A stretch of 64,000 nucleotides of DNA from an uncultured Prevotellaceae bacterium (GCA_900316835.1 ONEL01000001.1:124001-188000), one strand, 5' to 3'. Positions 43,374 through 52,603 are shown, numbered from the stretch's first letter. Translations and numbers: made by a program. The notes: a model not told the origin generated them from the letters alone.

Positions 43374-43414
43374 ATCCCAGCGAAGAAACCTAAACACTTC
43401 GCTGGGATTTTTTT
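43374..43414 (+). terminator. Terminator after the TPR gene
   Basis: 12-bp perfect stem ATCCCAGCGAAG/CTTCGCTGGGAT, 11-nt loop, seven T. The T-run with the following G provides the TTTG used by the next promoter. Confidence 0.93.
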
Positions 43415-43443
43415 GTGCTTTTGGTTGTTAATGCTTAATTTTG
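43412..43443 (+). promoter_or_regulatory. Promoter of the subtilase gene
   Basis: TTTG (43412-43415), 20-nt spacer, TAATTTTG (43436-43443). The -33 element overlaps the terminator T-run. It supports start ATG 43468. Confidence 0.65.
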
Positions 43444-43467
43444 CATAAACTATCATTATTTAACATC

Positions 43468-45561
43468 ATGAAAAGATCCTTTCTAATTTTTATTATATCG
43501 GGAGTGATAAGCGTCGCAGCCATGGCGGGTGTTTTCTCGGCCAATAGCCAGCTGCAACTATCACGATGGCTGAATCCTACTGGTGCGATGTTAAGATTAC
43601 ATAAACAGTCATTACCATCAAGGGTAAACGCTTTTATTACTATTGACAATGAAGATGCTATTAATCATCTCAGAGACAATGGGGTAGAGCTGCATTCACG
43701 CTTTGGAAATGTACTCACAGTCACCTTGGCTTTAAATGATATTGATGCCATAGCTCGCAATGTCGCTGGCGTGAAGCACATCTCACTAGAGCAGCGTTGC
43801 ACATTATGTAATGATTCAGCATTAAGAATGTCACATTTTCCTTATTCCTCCTACATGAGCGATGGCATTGCGAGAAATGTATACTCGGGGAATGGTGTGG
43901 TAGTGGGTGTAATTGATGTGGGGACTGATTTCAATCACATCAACTTTCTTGACGAGCAAGGAAACACTCGCATCTTAAGGGTGTATATGCCAGCCGACTC
44001 AACAGGCTCACATCCGGTAATCGATGGCATGGAATTGCCGGGTAGTGAATATGTAACCCCCGAGCAAATAAGATTATTAACAACCGATGACACTCATTCA
44101 GGGCATGGCACACACACCACAGGTACTGCGGCAGGAAGCTACATGGCAAACGGTTTTAATGGTGTAGCGACAAGAGCGCAAATAGTTGCGTGCTCTATGC
44201 CCGAAGATAGCTTAACCGATGTGAATATCGCAAACTCGGTAAAATACATTTTCAACTATGCCAATCAAGTGGGTCTTCCAGCAGTCATAAACATGAGTAT
44301 CGGTAGTCAAGAAGGCTCGCATGATGGCAGCTCATTCTTGTGCCGCCTCTTTGATGACGTTTCTGGACCGGGGCGCATCTGTGTGGTGTCGGCTGGTAAC
44401 GATGGGGAAAAGGCTATGCATATTGAAAAAGAAATGAGCGCGAATGATTCTTTGTGCACTTTCCTGCTCAATAAGAGTTCAAGTAATGTTATTTCGGGAT
44501 ATTCCAGCATGTGGTCAAGTGGAGCCTTGCCTCATAGTGTTGATTTAGTGATATGGGATGTGGTTGCTGATAGTCTAGTGCACAGGCTTGATTTTCCTCA
44601 CGATGCGGTGCTCGATAGTGTGTATGTGGTCACAAGCGATGCCGATACGGTTTTTGGTAAATATTTTGATGGAGAAGTCGCCTTTGCTAGTGCTCTGGAA
44701 GATAATGACCGTTTTCATTCAATTGTGGCTCCCGATTACAAGTGCCTTGATGCTCAGCGTTATAGGCTTGGGATTATTTACAAAGCCACTGTGGGTGAGG
44801 TGCTTAGTGGCTGGGCTGGAAATTCACTCTACTACGATGACAGCTCATTGTCCTCCAGCTCTTGGCTTAGTGGAACTGCGCGTGGTAGCATCAGCGACTT
44901 AGCTACTGGTGACAGTACCATCTCGGTGGGTGCTTATTGTTCTACAATGAGCTTTAGGATGAAAGATGGTAGTGTGAGTAATTACAATCAGGGTGACGGC
45001 CCAGGAGCCATTGCCTCTTATTCAAGCTATGGTCCTGATAATAGAGGAAAACCTCGCCCAATGGTAGTCGCGCCAGGTTGTGCGCTAGTTTCTTCGCAAA
45101 ACCGTTACTATAGTGTTTATAGCCGACCCAAGTACCAGGTTGATGTGGTGGAAGTAGATGGAGAGCAATATCCCTATGGTGTGGGAACTGGCACCTCAAT
45201 GTCAACCCCTGTTGTTACTGGAGCAATAGCCTTAATGCTTGAGATAAACCCGTTGTTGTCGCCTAGTGAAATCTCATCAATTCTAGAGTCAACATCGACT
45301 CGTGACGCGTGGGTTGAGACCGATGTTGAGAGGTGGGGGTATGGCAAGCTTGACATAGATTCATGCATAAAGCAATTACTGCTACACATTGATGGCGACG
45401 TGAATGGAGATGGTGTGGTTAGTGCATCGGATATTACCAACCTATATAACATTATCTTGGGTTTTGATTATAAGAATATCCATCGTTCGGATATAAATGT
45501 CGATGGAGCCACAAGTGGGTCAGATGTCACAAAGATTTATAACATGATATTGGGATTATAG
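43468..45561 (+). CDS. Secreted S8 subtilase with C-terminal dockerin-like repeats
   Basis: 697 aa. Signal peptide 1-22. Catalytic triad: Asp150 (GVIDVGTDFNH), His213 (GHGTHTTG) and Ser577 (GTSMSTP). A large insertion lies between His and Ser (about 290-500, beta-rich), as in C5a-peptidase-like or Bacteroides subtilases. The C-terminus has two dockerin-like calcium-loop units: GDVNGDGVVSASDITNLYN and SDINVDGATSGSDVTKIYN. Each ends in an NxILG helix. These resemble the tail of the two proteins at 60-64 kb. It is extracellular or surface bound. No cohesin is seen. Confidence 0.92.
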   Translation: MKRSFLIFIISGVISVAAMAGVFSANSQLQLSRWLNPTGAMLRLHKQSLPSRVNAFITIDNEDAINHLRDNGVELHSRFGNVLTVTLALNDIDAIARNVAGVKHISLEQRCTLCNDSALRMSHFPYSSYMSDGIARNVYSGNGVVVGVIDVGTDFNHINFLDEQGNTRILRVYMPADSTGSHPVIDGMELPGSEYVTPEQIRLLTTDDTHSGHGTHTTGTAAGSYMANGFNGVATRAQIVACSMPEDSLTDVNIANSVKYIFNYANQVGLPAVINMSIGSQEGSHDGSSFLCRLFDDVSGPGRICVVSAGNDGEKAMHIEKEMSANDSLCTFLLNKSSSNVISGYSSMWSSGALPHSVDLVIWDVVADSLVHRLDFPHDAVLDSVYVVTSDADTVFGKYFDGEVAFASALEDNDRFHSIVAPDYKCLDAQRYRLGIIYKATVGEVLSGWAGNSLYYDDSSLSSSSWLSGTARGSISDLATGDSTISVGAYCSTMSFRMKDGSVSNYNQGDGPGAIASYSSYGPDNRGKPRPMVVAPGCALVSSQNRYYSVYSRPKYQVDVVEVDGEQYPYGVGTGTSMSTPVVTGAIALMLEINPLLSPSEISSILESTSTRDAWVETDVERWGYGKLDIDSCIKQLLLHIDGDVNGDGVVSASDITNLYNIILGFDYKNIHRSDINVDGATSGSDVTKIYNMILGL

Positions 45562-46057
45562 ATTGTCATAAAAGAAACGTTTTGTGAATATGAATGTTAA
45601 TTTTTGTAACATTCGATTGCTTGGAATGAAATAAATTGGAAAAAAAGTCCATTTTTATTTTGATTTGCATGTAATTTGCATTAATTTTGTAATGAAAATA
45701 TCAAGTTTGGTCTATTGTTGGATGTTTTTATCGTTTAGGATTCTTGTTTTTAGGTCCTGTGAAATGATGTAATAACCTGACAATTAGAATGTCAAGCCAT
45801 TTGAGACAATGTGTTCTACATTCATGTTTGTAGAGTGCAGTTAGTTTTCATGATAAGGCTTGTGTTGTTGTATGCGTTTGTCAAATATTGTTAAATCGCA
45901 TGCTACATGGATGTTCGCAAAATAAAGTTGCGTGCCGTTGAAAAAATGACTATCTTATCCAGCTTGTTATTTTCGCATCTACTCCATATATGCGGGGTGA
46001 TAGACGGCAAGAGAGCCTAAATTGCCCTTTCCCACAGCCAATTAAAGAACAACATAA
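45562..46057. other. 496-bp gene-free region before recJ, possible long leader or sRNA
   Basis: AT-rich, no ORF of interest. A well-formed promoter (45659-45689) lies about 370 nt before recJ. Downstream is a potential fold: outer arms CAAGCC/GGCTTG (about 45794-45868) enclosing the hairpin TCTACA-TTCATGTT-TGTAGA (about 45830). No known RNA family was recognised. Confidence 0.5.
45659..45689 (+). promoter_or_regulatory. Predicted promoter far upstream of recJ
   Basis: TTTG (45659-45662), 19-nt spacer, TAATTTTG (45682-45689). Exact consensus spacing. Confidence 0.55.
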
Positions 46058-47803
46058 ATGACAAGTAAATGGATTTATTTACCCCTTACATCCCAGCAAA
46101 AGAAGATAGAGGAGCAACTTGCGGTACAGTTCCCCGAGTGCCCTTCTATAGCTCGGCTACTGGTGTTGCGTGGCTTGAAGACAGCGGAGGAGGTCCGCGA
46201 CTTCTTCTACCCATCGCTCAGCCAGTTACCCGACCCATTCCTCATGAGGGATATGAAAAAGGCTGTGGAAAGGCTAAATCAAGCCTTGGGGGCAAAAGAA
46301 AAAGTAATGGTCTATGGCGACTATGACGTAGACGGTACTACAGCGGTAGCGTTAGTATACCGCTATTTGAGGCATTTCTATTCAAATGTTGAGTACTATA
46401 TCCCAACGCGTGACGACGAGGGATATGGTATCTCGGTACAGGGAATAGATTATGCTGCAAGCATTGGCGTTAAGCTAATCATCGTGCTTGATTGTGGCAT
46501 TAAGGCAGTTGAAGAGATTGCCTATGCCAAAAGCAAGGGCATTGATTTTATCATTTGCGACCATCATGTTCCTGATGATGAATTGCCTGATGCGGCTGCA
46601 ATCCTTAATCCTAAGCTCGCCGACGACAAGTATCCCTATAAAGACTTGTCGGGGTGTGGTGTTGGCTACAAGTTCATGCAGGGCTTTGCCAAGAGTAATG
46701 GCATTGATGACATGTTTGACCTTGAGAATTCACTCGACCTGCTTGCTGTGAGCATTGCGGCTGACTTAGTCCCGCTCACCGGTGAGAATCGCATTTTGGC
46801 TCATTATGGAATCAAGCGCTTGAATAATAATCCATGTGTGGGTTTGCGTAGTATTTTGCGCTTGTGTCGCCTTCACAAGAAGGAGATTACCATTAGTGAT
46901 ATTATTTTCAAGATTGGTCCTCTAATCAATGCCTCGGGTCGCATGCAGTCAGGGCAAGAGTCGGTTGAGTTGTTAGTGACTCGCAGTTCGACAGCTGCTT
47001 ATGAGATTACCAAGAAGATCGACCGCTATAACCAGAGCCGCAAGGAGTTAGATCGCAATATCACCGAAGAGGCCAATGCTATTATTGAGAACCATCGTGA
47101 GGAAATGGGGTCCAAAAAACCCATTGTTATTTATAATCACGACTGGCACAAAGGTATTATCGGCATCGTGGCTTCACGACTAGCTGAGCTGTATTTCCGT
47201 CCATCGGTAGTGCTTACTTATAGTAATGATGGTCTAGTTACTGGATCATCGCGCTCGGTGCGTGGGTTTGATATCTACACAGCTATTAAGAATAATCGTG
47301 ACCTGCTTGAGAACTTTGGAGGTCACACTAATGCTGTTGGTCTTACCCTCAAGGAAGAAAATATTCCTGAGTTCAAGCGTCGTCTTGAGGACTATGTTGA
47401 AGCACACATTGAGGATGAGCAAGTAACCCCCTCGATTGATATTGATAGTGAGCTTTGTTTCAACGAGATAAATGACTCTTTTATGCGCTACATGAAGCTT
47501 TTCAATCCGTTTGGTCCTGAAAATCCAAAGCCAGTGTTCATTACAAAACACTGTGTGGATTCAGGTACTAGCAAGCTGGTAGGAAAGAAGATGGAGCACA
47601 TCAAGCTTGATGTCATTGACCCAAGTTGTGGCAAAATGATGAATGGCATAGCCTTTGGTATGAGTGAATATTACGAGCGCATAAAAAATAAAGAGCCATT
47701 CGACATTATCTACACAGTGGAGGAGAATCGTCATCGCAACACAGTTTCTATACAGTTGTTGATTAAAGGCATTAGAATGAGCAACGATGCCCCCGAAGAG
47801 TGA
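46058..47803 (+). CDS. recJ: Single-stranded-DNA-specific exonuclease RecJ
   Basis: 5'-3' ssDNA exonuclease in recombination and mismatch repair. 581 aa. DHH-superfamily motifs: GDYDVDGTTA (about 87), ILDCGIK-type VLDCGIK, the CDHH motif (about 169-172), and a later DHHA1 motif with the GG(H) loop as NFGGHTNAVGLTL (about 422-434). It overlaps recQ by 17 nt, which suggests coupled translation of two enzymes that act together. Confidence 0.95.
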   Translation: MTSKWIYLPLTSQQKKIEEQLAVQFPECPSIARLLVLRGLKTAEEVRDFFYPSLSQLPDPFLMRDMKKAVERLNQALGAKEKVMVYGDYDVDGTTAVALVYRYLRHFYSNVEYYIPTRDDEGYGISVQGIDYAASIGVKLIIVLDCGIKAVEEIAYAKSKGIDFIICDHHVPDDELPDAAAILNPKLADDKYPYKDLSGCGVGYKFMQGFAKSNGIDDMFDLENSLDLLAVSIAADLVPLTGENRILAHYGIKRLNNNPCVGLRSILRLCRLHKKEITISDIIFKIGPLINASGRMQSGQESVELLVTRSSTAAYEITKKIDRYNQSRKELDRNITEEANAIIENHREEMGSKKPIVIYNHDWHKGIIGIVASRLAELYFRPSVVLTYSNDGLVTGSSRSVRGFDIYTAIKNNRDLLENFGGHTNAVGLTLKEENIPEFKRRLEDYVEAHIEDEQVTPSIDIDSELCFNEINDSFMRYMKLFNPFGPENPKPVFITKHCVDSGTSKLVGKKMEHIKLDVIDPSCGKMMNGIAFGMSEYYERIKNKEPFDIIYTVEENRHRNTVSIQLLIKGIRMSNDAPEE

Positions 47804-49703
47804 TATTCACCACATCCTAGAGAAATACTGGGGATACAAAGAGTTCCGTCCGTTACAAGAAGACATTATCAAGTCGGTTCTTGATGGGCGCGATACACTT
47901 GGCCTCATGCCAACTGGTGGAGGAAAGTCTATTACTTTCCAGGTTCCAACATTAGCAATGGACGGCTTGGCGATAGTTGTCACTCCCATTGTGTCGCTTA
48001 TGAAAGACCAGGTGGACAACCTCATTTCTCGTCACATCAAGGCTGTTTATCTTCATGCTGGCTTAACCGCATCGGAACATCGCAAAGCGATAGAAAAATG
48101 CCGCAATGGCAAGTGTAAATTCCTTTATGTGTCTCCCGAACGGCTTGAGAATGATAATTTCTTGGCTCAAATCAAGACGCTTGATGTGTGCCTTATTGTT
48201 GTTGATGAGGCTCATTGCATATCGCAATGGGGATATGATTTCAGACCATCGTTCCTGAATATAGCTCTACTACGAAAGGTTTTTCCTTCAACACCTGTAT
48301 TAGCGCTTACAGCAACCGCAACACCACTGGTGGTTGATGATATTCAAGAAAAGCTTCAATTTAGATGTCGTAATATATTAAGAAAGAGTTTTATACGTGA
48401 AAATATTTCTTATGTGGTTAGGCACACTACCGAGAAGCTGGGTGAGCTGGTTCACATCATGAAATCGGTGCCAGGCTCGGCGATTGTCTATGTTAGGAGC
48501 CGTAAGCGCACCAAATTAATCGCCGATGAGTTGAAGCGCAACGGCATCAGTGCCGACTACTATCACGCCGGTATCAACATTGAGGAAAAGGAAGATAAGC
48601 AAAATAAATGGAAAAACGATGAGATACGGGTAATTGTGGCGACCAATGCTTTTGGAATGGGAATTGACAAGCCCGACGTGCGTCTAGTTGTGCATATCGA
48701 CTTGCCCAATTCTCTTGAGGAATATTTTCAAGAGGCAGGCCGCGCAGGTCGTGACGGGAAGCGTTCATGGGCAGTAATGCTTGTTAAAGATACCGATAAA
48801 GGTGTGTTGCGTCGCCACTTGAGTGAGCAATTTCCTGAGAAAGATTTTATCAGAAAAACTTATGAGCGCGTGGGTAATTTCCTTGAAGTCGCGGTGGGAG
48901 AGGGGTACGACCGCATGTACGACTTTAATTTCAATCTTTTTTGTCGCACTTTTAATGTTCCGGTACTGCCTACCCACTCAGCGTTGCGCATCCTAACTCA
49001 GGCTGGTTATATTCAGTTTGTTGAGGAGATAGAGACCCAGTCAAGAGTTATGATTCTCGCCAATAAGGATGAGCTTTACAACTTGCCCACGACAACCCCT
49101 CGCGCCGATGAGGTTTTACAAGCAATCCTGCGAACCTACACAGGCCTCTTTGCCGACTATGTTTTTATTAACGAAGATGTTCTGGCATTCAGGTATAACT
49201 TGGAGCCACAAACTATCTATGACACCTTGCTGGAGTTGACCAGAATGCACATTTTGCACTATATACCTCGCAAACGCACACCTTATATTATCTATTCCAC
49301 ATCGCGTGAGGAACCTCAACAGATATTAATTCCTAAAGCTGTTTATGAAGTACTCAGGCAACGGATGGAGCAAAGAATCGATGCTGTATTAACTTATTGC
49401 TTTGATGAGAGCATTTGTCGCGAGAATTATCTAGTGCAATATTTTGGTGAGCATGTCAACAAACCGTGTGGCCATTGCGATACATGCATAGAACGTCGCA
49501 AACGCTCAGACCATACTCCACAAGATGTGCAAGAAGGTATATTGTATATGACCCAAGTAAAACCTCGCACTCTAAAGGAACTTGTCTCAACATTGTCGTT
49601 TCCCAAGGATGAGGTAATAGCAACAGTCTCATTCCTAGTTGATGAGGGATTTTTGCGTCATCTCAGCGATGATACCTACAAGAATCCAATACCACTGAAA
49701 TAG
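47787..49703 (+). CDS. recQ: ATP-dependent DNA helicase RecQ
   Basis: 638 aa. Superfamily 2 motifs: PTGGGKS (motif I, about 42-48), DEAHCISQWG (motif II, about 140), TATATP (motif III, about 174), and QEAGRAGRDG (motif VI, about 318). The RecQ-C-terminal zinc site follows with CFDESICRENYL and CGHCDTC (about 537-569). A C-terminal winged-helix-like stretch is present, but no clear HRDC domain. Starts inside recJ (17-nt overlap). Confidence 0.94.
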   Translation: MPPKSDIHHILEKYWGYKEFRPLQEDIIKSVLDGRDTLGLMPTGGGKSITFQVPTLAMDGLAIVVTPIVSLMKDQVDNLISRHIKAVYLHAGLTASEHRKAIEKCRNGKCKFLYVSPERLENDNFLAQIKTLDVCLIVVDEAHCISQWGYDFRPSFLNIALLRKVFPSTPVLALTATATPLVVDDIQEKLQFRCRNILRKSFIRENISYVVRHTTEKLGELVHIMKSVPGSAIVYVRSRKRTKLIADELKRNGISADYYHAGINIEEKEDKQNKWKNDEIRVIVATNAFGMGIDKPDVRLVVHIDLPNSLEEYFQEAGRAGRDGKRSWAVMLVKDTDKGVLRRHLSEQFPEKDFIRKTYERVGNFLEVAVGEGYDRMYDFNFNLFCRTFNVPVLPTHSALRILTQAGYIQFVEEIETQSRVMILANKDELYNLPTTTPRADEVLQAILRTYTGLFADYVFINEDVLAFRYNLEPQTIYDTLLELTRMHILHYIPRKRTPYIIYSTSREEPQQILIPKAVYEVLRQRMEQRIDAVLTYCFDESICRENYLVQYFGEHVNKPCGHCDTCIERRKRSDHTPQDVQEGILYMTQVKPRTLKELVSTLSFPKDEVIATVSFLVDEGFLRHLSDDTYKNPIPLK

Positions 49704-49734
49704 AAGGGGGGGGCAAAATGCGAATTCTAATGAA

Positions 49735-49874
49735 AACTCCTCCTCTAAGATAGAGGAGGTGCCCGAAGGACGGAGGAGTATGATTTTGCAGAATAAGCTG
49801 ATAATCAACATCATAAACAGATGTGGTGGTTCTCATACTCCCCCCTGCCCCCTCTATCTTAGAGGGGGAGTTGC
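49735..49874. repeat. MITE-like intergenic element with imperfect terminal inverted repeats
   Basis: Left arm (49735-49782) and right arm (49831-49874) are imperfect inverted copies: AACTCC-CTCTAAGATAGAGG...GGAGTATGA against TCATACTCC...CCTCTATCTTAGAGG-GGAGTT. Each arm is itself a perfect 9-bp hairpin (49739-49759 and 49848-49868). The interior (about 50 bp) is unrelated and has no ORF. It is probably a non-autonomous mobile or palindromic repeat. Confidence 0.75.
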
Positions 49875-49927
49875 GTCATTTATCGAATTATGACACATCC
49901 TCATCATTTAATTATATCTACCTCAAC

Positions 49928-50674
49928 TTATAGGTAGTCTTGTTCTTTCAAGAATTTTATTAGTTTGTCGCTAAATAGCTCATTGGTATCTTTAGGGTAG
50001 CGCACATCGGTGAAGACTTGAGCCAGGGTCTCTTTGTTGTTTTCTTTAACAAACCCCTTGTTTACCTCCAAAGATTCCTTGTGGCTATACACATCTTTTA
50101 TCTCATTAGCGTTCAATTCATGATACTGCTCATTGTGCACTATGCCTTGCAGTGGCAAGCGATCGGTTTTAAATTGTTCATCTTGTTTAGGGTATCCCAC
50201 CGTGAGGGTTATAATAGGGATTACACGCTTGGGCAAGTTCAGAACAGCAGCTATCTCGGCTGGATTGTAAGTGGTTGTGCCAATGTAGCAACATCCCATC
50301 CCGTTCATCTCGGCAATGGTATTGAATTGCTGGGCAAATATTGTAACATCGAGTATTGCGCTCATGAGTGACTGCAGGTTGTCATATCCTGGTTGGGCGT
50401 TCGACGCCTTGCACCAGTTGACAAAGCGATTGAAGTCGGCGCAGAAAGTGAGTACAACGGGTGCTGTCGTTATCATAGGCTGCCCAAAGTGACAAGGTGA
50501 AAGCTTTTCTTTCATTGCCTTGTCGCGAGTTATAACCACGCTATATAGCTGCATGCCACCGGTTGTTGGGGCATGACTGGCCGCTTCAATCATTTCATTT
50601 AAATCACTTGACTGAATATCACGATTAGAATACTCTCTTACTGTCGCTCTGTTAAAAAAATATTTTAGGTCCAT
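49928..50674 (-). CDS. Nitroreductase family NAD(P)H-dependent oxidoreductase
   Basis: 248 aa FMN-dependent reductase. The N-terminal FFNRATVREYSNRDI and ASHAPTTGGMQLYSVV motifs (about 31-46) match the phosphate-binding and nucleotide-binding sites of the family. GMGCCYIGT (about 127) is the FMN-contact segment. A longer C-terminal part resembles the NfsA/FRP-like group. Physiological substrate is unknown. Divergent from the small beta-grasp-like gene, with a box TAACTTTG at 50694-50701 on its strand. Confidence 0.9.
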   Translation of the reverse strand: MDLKYFFNRATVREYSNRDIQSSDLNEMIEAASHAPTTGGMQLYSVVITRDKAMKEKLSPCHFGQPMITTAPVVLTFCADFNRFVNWCKASNAQPGYDNLQSLMSAILDVTIFAQQFNTIAEMNGMGCCYIGTTTYNPAEIAAVLNLPKRVIPIITLTVGYPKQDEQFKTDRLPLQGIVHNEQYHELNANEIKDVYSHKESLEVNKGFVKENNKETLAQVFTDVRYPKDTNELFSDKLIKFLKEQDYL

Positions 50675-50693
50675 TGTTGTTCTCTTTTTTTGG

Positions 50694-50701
50694 CAAAGTT
50701 A
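50694..50701 (-). promoter_or_regulatory. -7 box for the nitroreductase gene
   Basis: TAACTTTG on the minus strand, 19 nt before the start. Confidence 0.5.
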
Positions 50702-50745
50702 GACATTTTTTGGGTCTTAATATACAAAGTGTGATAAAAAATGTG

Positions 50746-50753
50746 TAAATTTG
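50746..50753 (+). promoter_or_regulatory. -7 box for the beta-grasp/nucleotidase pair
   Basis: TAAATTTG. It overlaps the first in-frame ATG at 50741 and so supports the start at 50801. Confidence 0.5.
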
Positions 50754-50800
50754 CCTCAGTCTTTTTTTTAAATTGTTGTCACTTTTTATTTATTTGTGCA

Positions 50801-51001
50801 ATGATAGTGAGAGTGAATGATACACGAATTAGAATTTTTGATGGTGCAACAGTGGGTGATGTGCTGTTGCGTTATTCGGTCCGTAATGCGCTTGAAATCA
50901 GCGGGGTAAATAAATTGATTGCTGCTGATTCATTAGGTCACATTCTTGATCATGCTGCTCCCTTGCGAGATAAACAAGTTATTAAAATATTAAACCTATA
51001 A
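50801..51001 (+). CDS. Small beta-grasp-like protein of unknown function
   Basis: 66 aa from ATG 50801. The pattern IVRVNDTRIRIFDGATVGDVLLRY, with later VIKIL at the C-terminus, resembles ThiS/MoaD or TGS beta-grasp folds. The terminal GlyGly required for sulphur-carrier or ubiquitin-like activation is absent (ends LNL). It precedes the nucleotidase gene by 4 nt, so the two are very likely co-translated. Role unknown. Confidence 0.65.
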   Translation: MIVRVNDTRIRIFDGATVGDVLLRYSVRNALEISGVNKLIAADSLGHILDHAAPLRDKQVIKILNL

Positions 51002-51005
51002 TAAT

Positions 51006-52433
51006 ATGAAAAAGAAATTATTATCAATTCTATCCTTCCTGTTGTTGTCGTTAACTGTTGTATCGCAAGCTATTACAGTTCGCATAATTTCTACTAACGA
51101 CATGCATGCCGCCCTTGATAAGTTTCCACAATTTGCTGCTATCGTTGATAGCATCCGGGCTATTGATCCCACGGTTCTTGTTTTTTCGGCGGGCGATAAT
51201 CGCACCGGAAGTCCTTTCAACGATCGCTATGCGCCAGTGTCTTATCCCATGATTCAATTAATGAACCTTGTTGGTTTTGACGCTTCGGCTATAGGAAATC
51301 ATGAATATGATTCCAGGCTTGATGGTCTTGCAAAGATGACAGCGTTATCTAATTTTGATTATCTCGCCGCTAATATTGATTGTCCTGATGATTTAGGTAT
51401 TAATGTCTTACCTTATAAGGTCTTTGACGTTAAAGGTGTTAAGATAGGTGTGCTTGGTATCACTCAGGTGGGTTCTCTTGGCATCCCCGACACTCACCCC
51501 GATAACGTTAAGGGACTGAAATTTAAGTTGCCACAAGAAGTTATCCCACAATATAAATGGTTGTGTGATGAATGTGATGTGAACATCTTACTCACTCACA
51601 TTGGATATGAAGAAGATGTTAAACTAGCTTCTCAATTTCCTTACTATGATGTGATATTGGGTGGGCACACTCACACTCAGCTTGAGGGAGGTGAAATTCA
51701 TAATGGAGTTCTAATCACCCAAAACGGGTATCAGTTGCCGCGTGTAACCCTCACTACACTCGAGATTGAAGACGAAAAAGTGGTTAGCAAGAAAGCTGAG
51801 AATATTGTTGTTCCCACCTTCGGTCACAGGAGTGATGCGGCCGATGCTCTTCTCAAGCATTTTCAAAATAGTCCTGAAATGCTGAGAGTGGTGGGTAGGG
51901 CACTAACTCCATTTACAAGCTACGATGCTCTAGGTTGCATGATGTGTGATGCCTGGGCCTCTGAACTAGATTGCGACATTGCTATTGAAAACTATGGTGG
52001 CGTGCGTTATGACTACTTTCCCGCAGGCGACATTAAGGTTGAAGATATTCTCAATCTTGATCCATTTATGAACACAGCGGTTGTAATGACTCTTACTGGT
52101 AAAGAATTGAGCGATATGCTTATAGCATGCTTTAAGGCCGACCGTAACCGTTTCCCCATAACCAGTGGTTGCACAGCAGTTGTTACTTATACCAACTCTA
52201 GCAAGCAAGAGATAAAGAAGCTAGAGTTATATGGAGATAATGGCAAAATACTTGACATGAAGAAGCGTTATAAAGTGATGGCCAACAACTATGTAGCATC
52301 AATCGCCGACTCACCTCGTCAAGACCAGGGAGTACGCTCTAGTATCACCACAAGCGATATTATTATAAACCACTTAGAGAAAGTTAAAGCTATTGATTAT
52401 CAGGGTCGTCGCAGTTTTACTGAGAAGTGGTAA
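51006..52433 (+). CDS. UshA-type metallophosphatase/5'-nucleotidase
   Basis: 475 aa. Signal peptide 1-22 (ending VSQA), so periplasmic. Metallophosphatase ligands: STNDMHAALDKF (about 30), AGDN (about 62), GNHEYDSR (about 99), LLTHIG (about 200), GGHTHT (about 220). The C-terminal 5'-nucleotidase domain includes NYGGVR (about 330) and NNYVA (about 435). It hydrolyses extracellular nucleotides for salvage. A single polypeptide; some relatives encode the two domains separately. Confidence 0.92.
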   Translation: MKKKLLSILSFLLLSLTVVSQAITVRIISTNDMHAALDKFPQFAAIVDSIRAIDPTVLVFSAGDNRTGSPFNDRYAPVSYPMIQLMNLVGFDASAIGNHEYDSRLDGLAKMTALSNFDYLAANIDCPDDLGINVLPYKVFDVKGVKIGVLGITQVGSLGIPDTHPDNVKGLKFKLPQEVIPQYKWLCDECDVNILLTHIGYEEDVKLASQFPYYDVILGGHTHTQLEGGEIHNGVLITQNGYQLPRVTLTTLEIEDEKVVSKKAENIVVPTFGHRSDAADALLKHFQNSPEMLRVVGRALTPFTSYDALGCMMCDAWASELDCDIAIENYGGVRYDYFPAGDIKVEDILNLDPFMNTAVVMTLTGKELSDMLIACFKADRNRFPITSGCTAVVTYTNSSKQEIKKLELYGDNGKILDMKKRYKVMANNYVASIADSPRQDQGVRSSITTSDIIINHLEKVKAIDYQGRRSFTEKW

Positions 52434-52484
52434 TGCTATTAATCTGTGTTAATATCTCTTGTGTCAATCCCCCTGAAAGGGGTT

Positions 52485-52515
52485 GTTAATAAGTTTATGA
52501 CCAAAACTTATTAAC
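52485..52515. promoter_or_regulatory. 12-bp perfect inverted repeat upstream of nrdJ
   Basis: GTTAATAAGTTT (52485-52496) and AAACTTATTAAC (52504-52515), 7-nt centre ATGACCA. It follows a hairpin CAATCCCC/GGGGTTG (52465-52485). It may be a terminator pair for the nucleotidase or an operator for nrdJ. No cobalamin riboswitch or NrdR-box pattern was recognised. Confidence 0.55.
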
Positions 52516-52543
52516 ATCTATTTTATTTTATTCTTTTTGTATT

Positions 52544-52551
52544 TAAATTTG
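52544..52551 (+). promoter_or_regulatory. -7 box for nrdJ
   Basis: TAAATTTG, 52 nt before the GTG start. Confidence 0.5.
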
Positions 52552-52603
52552 CAATTCCGTGCGTAAACAGGAAATCATTAACAAGTTAATATATTGAAAT
52601 ACA

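Noticed and set aside
52434..52603. Cobalamin riboswitch upstream of nrdJ
   Set aside because: The gap is only 170 nt, and no B12-box-like motif (GCCACTG) or matching fold was seen.
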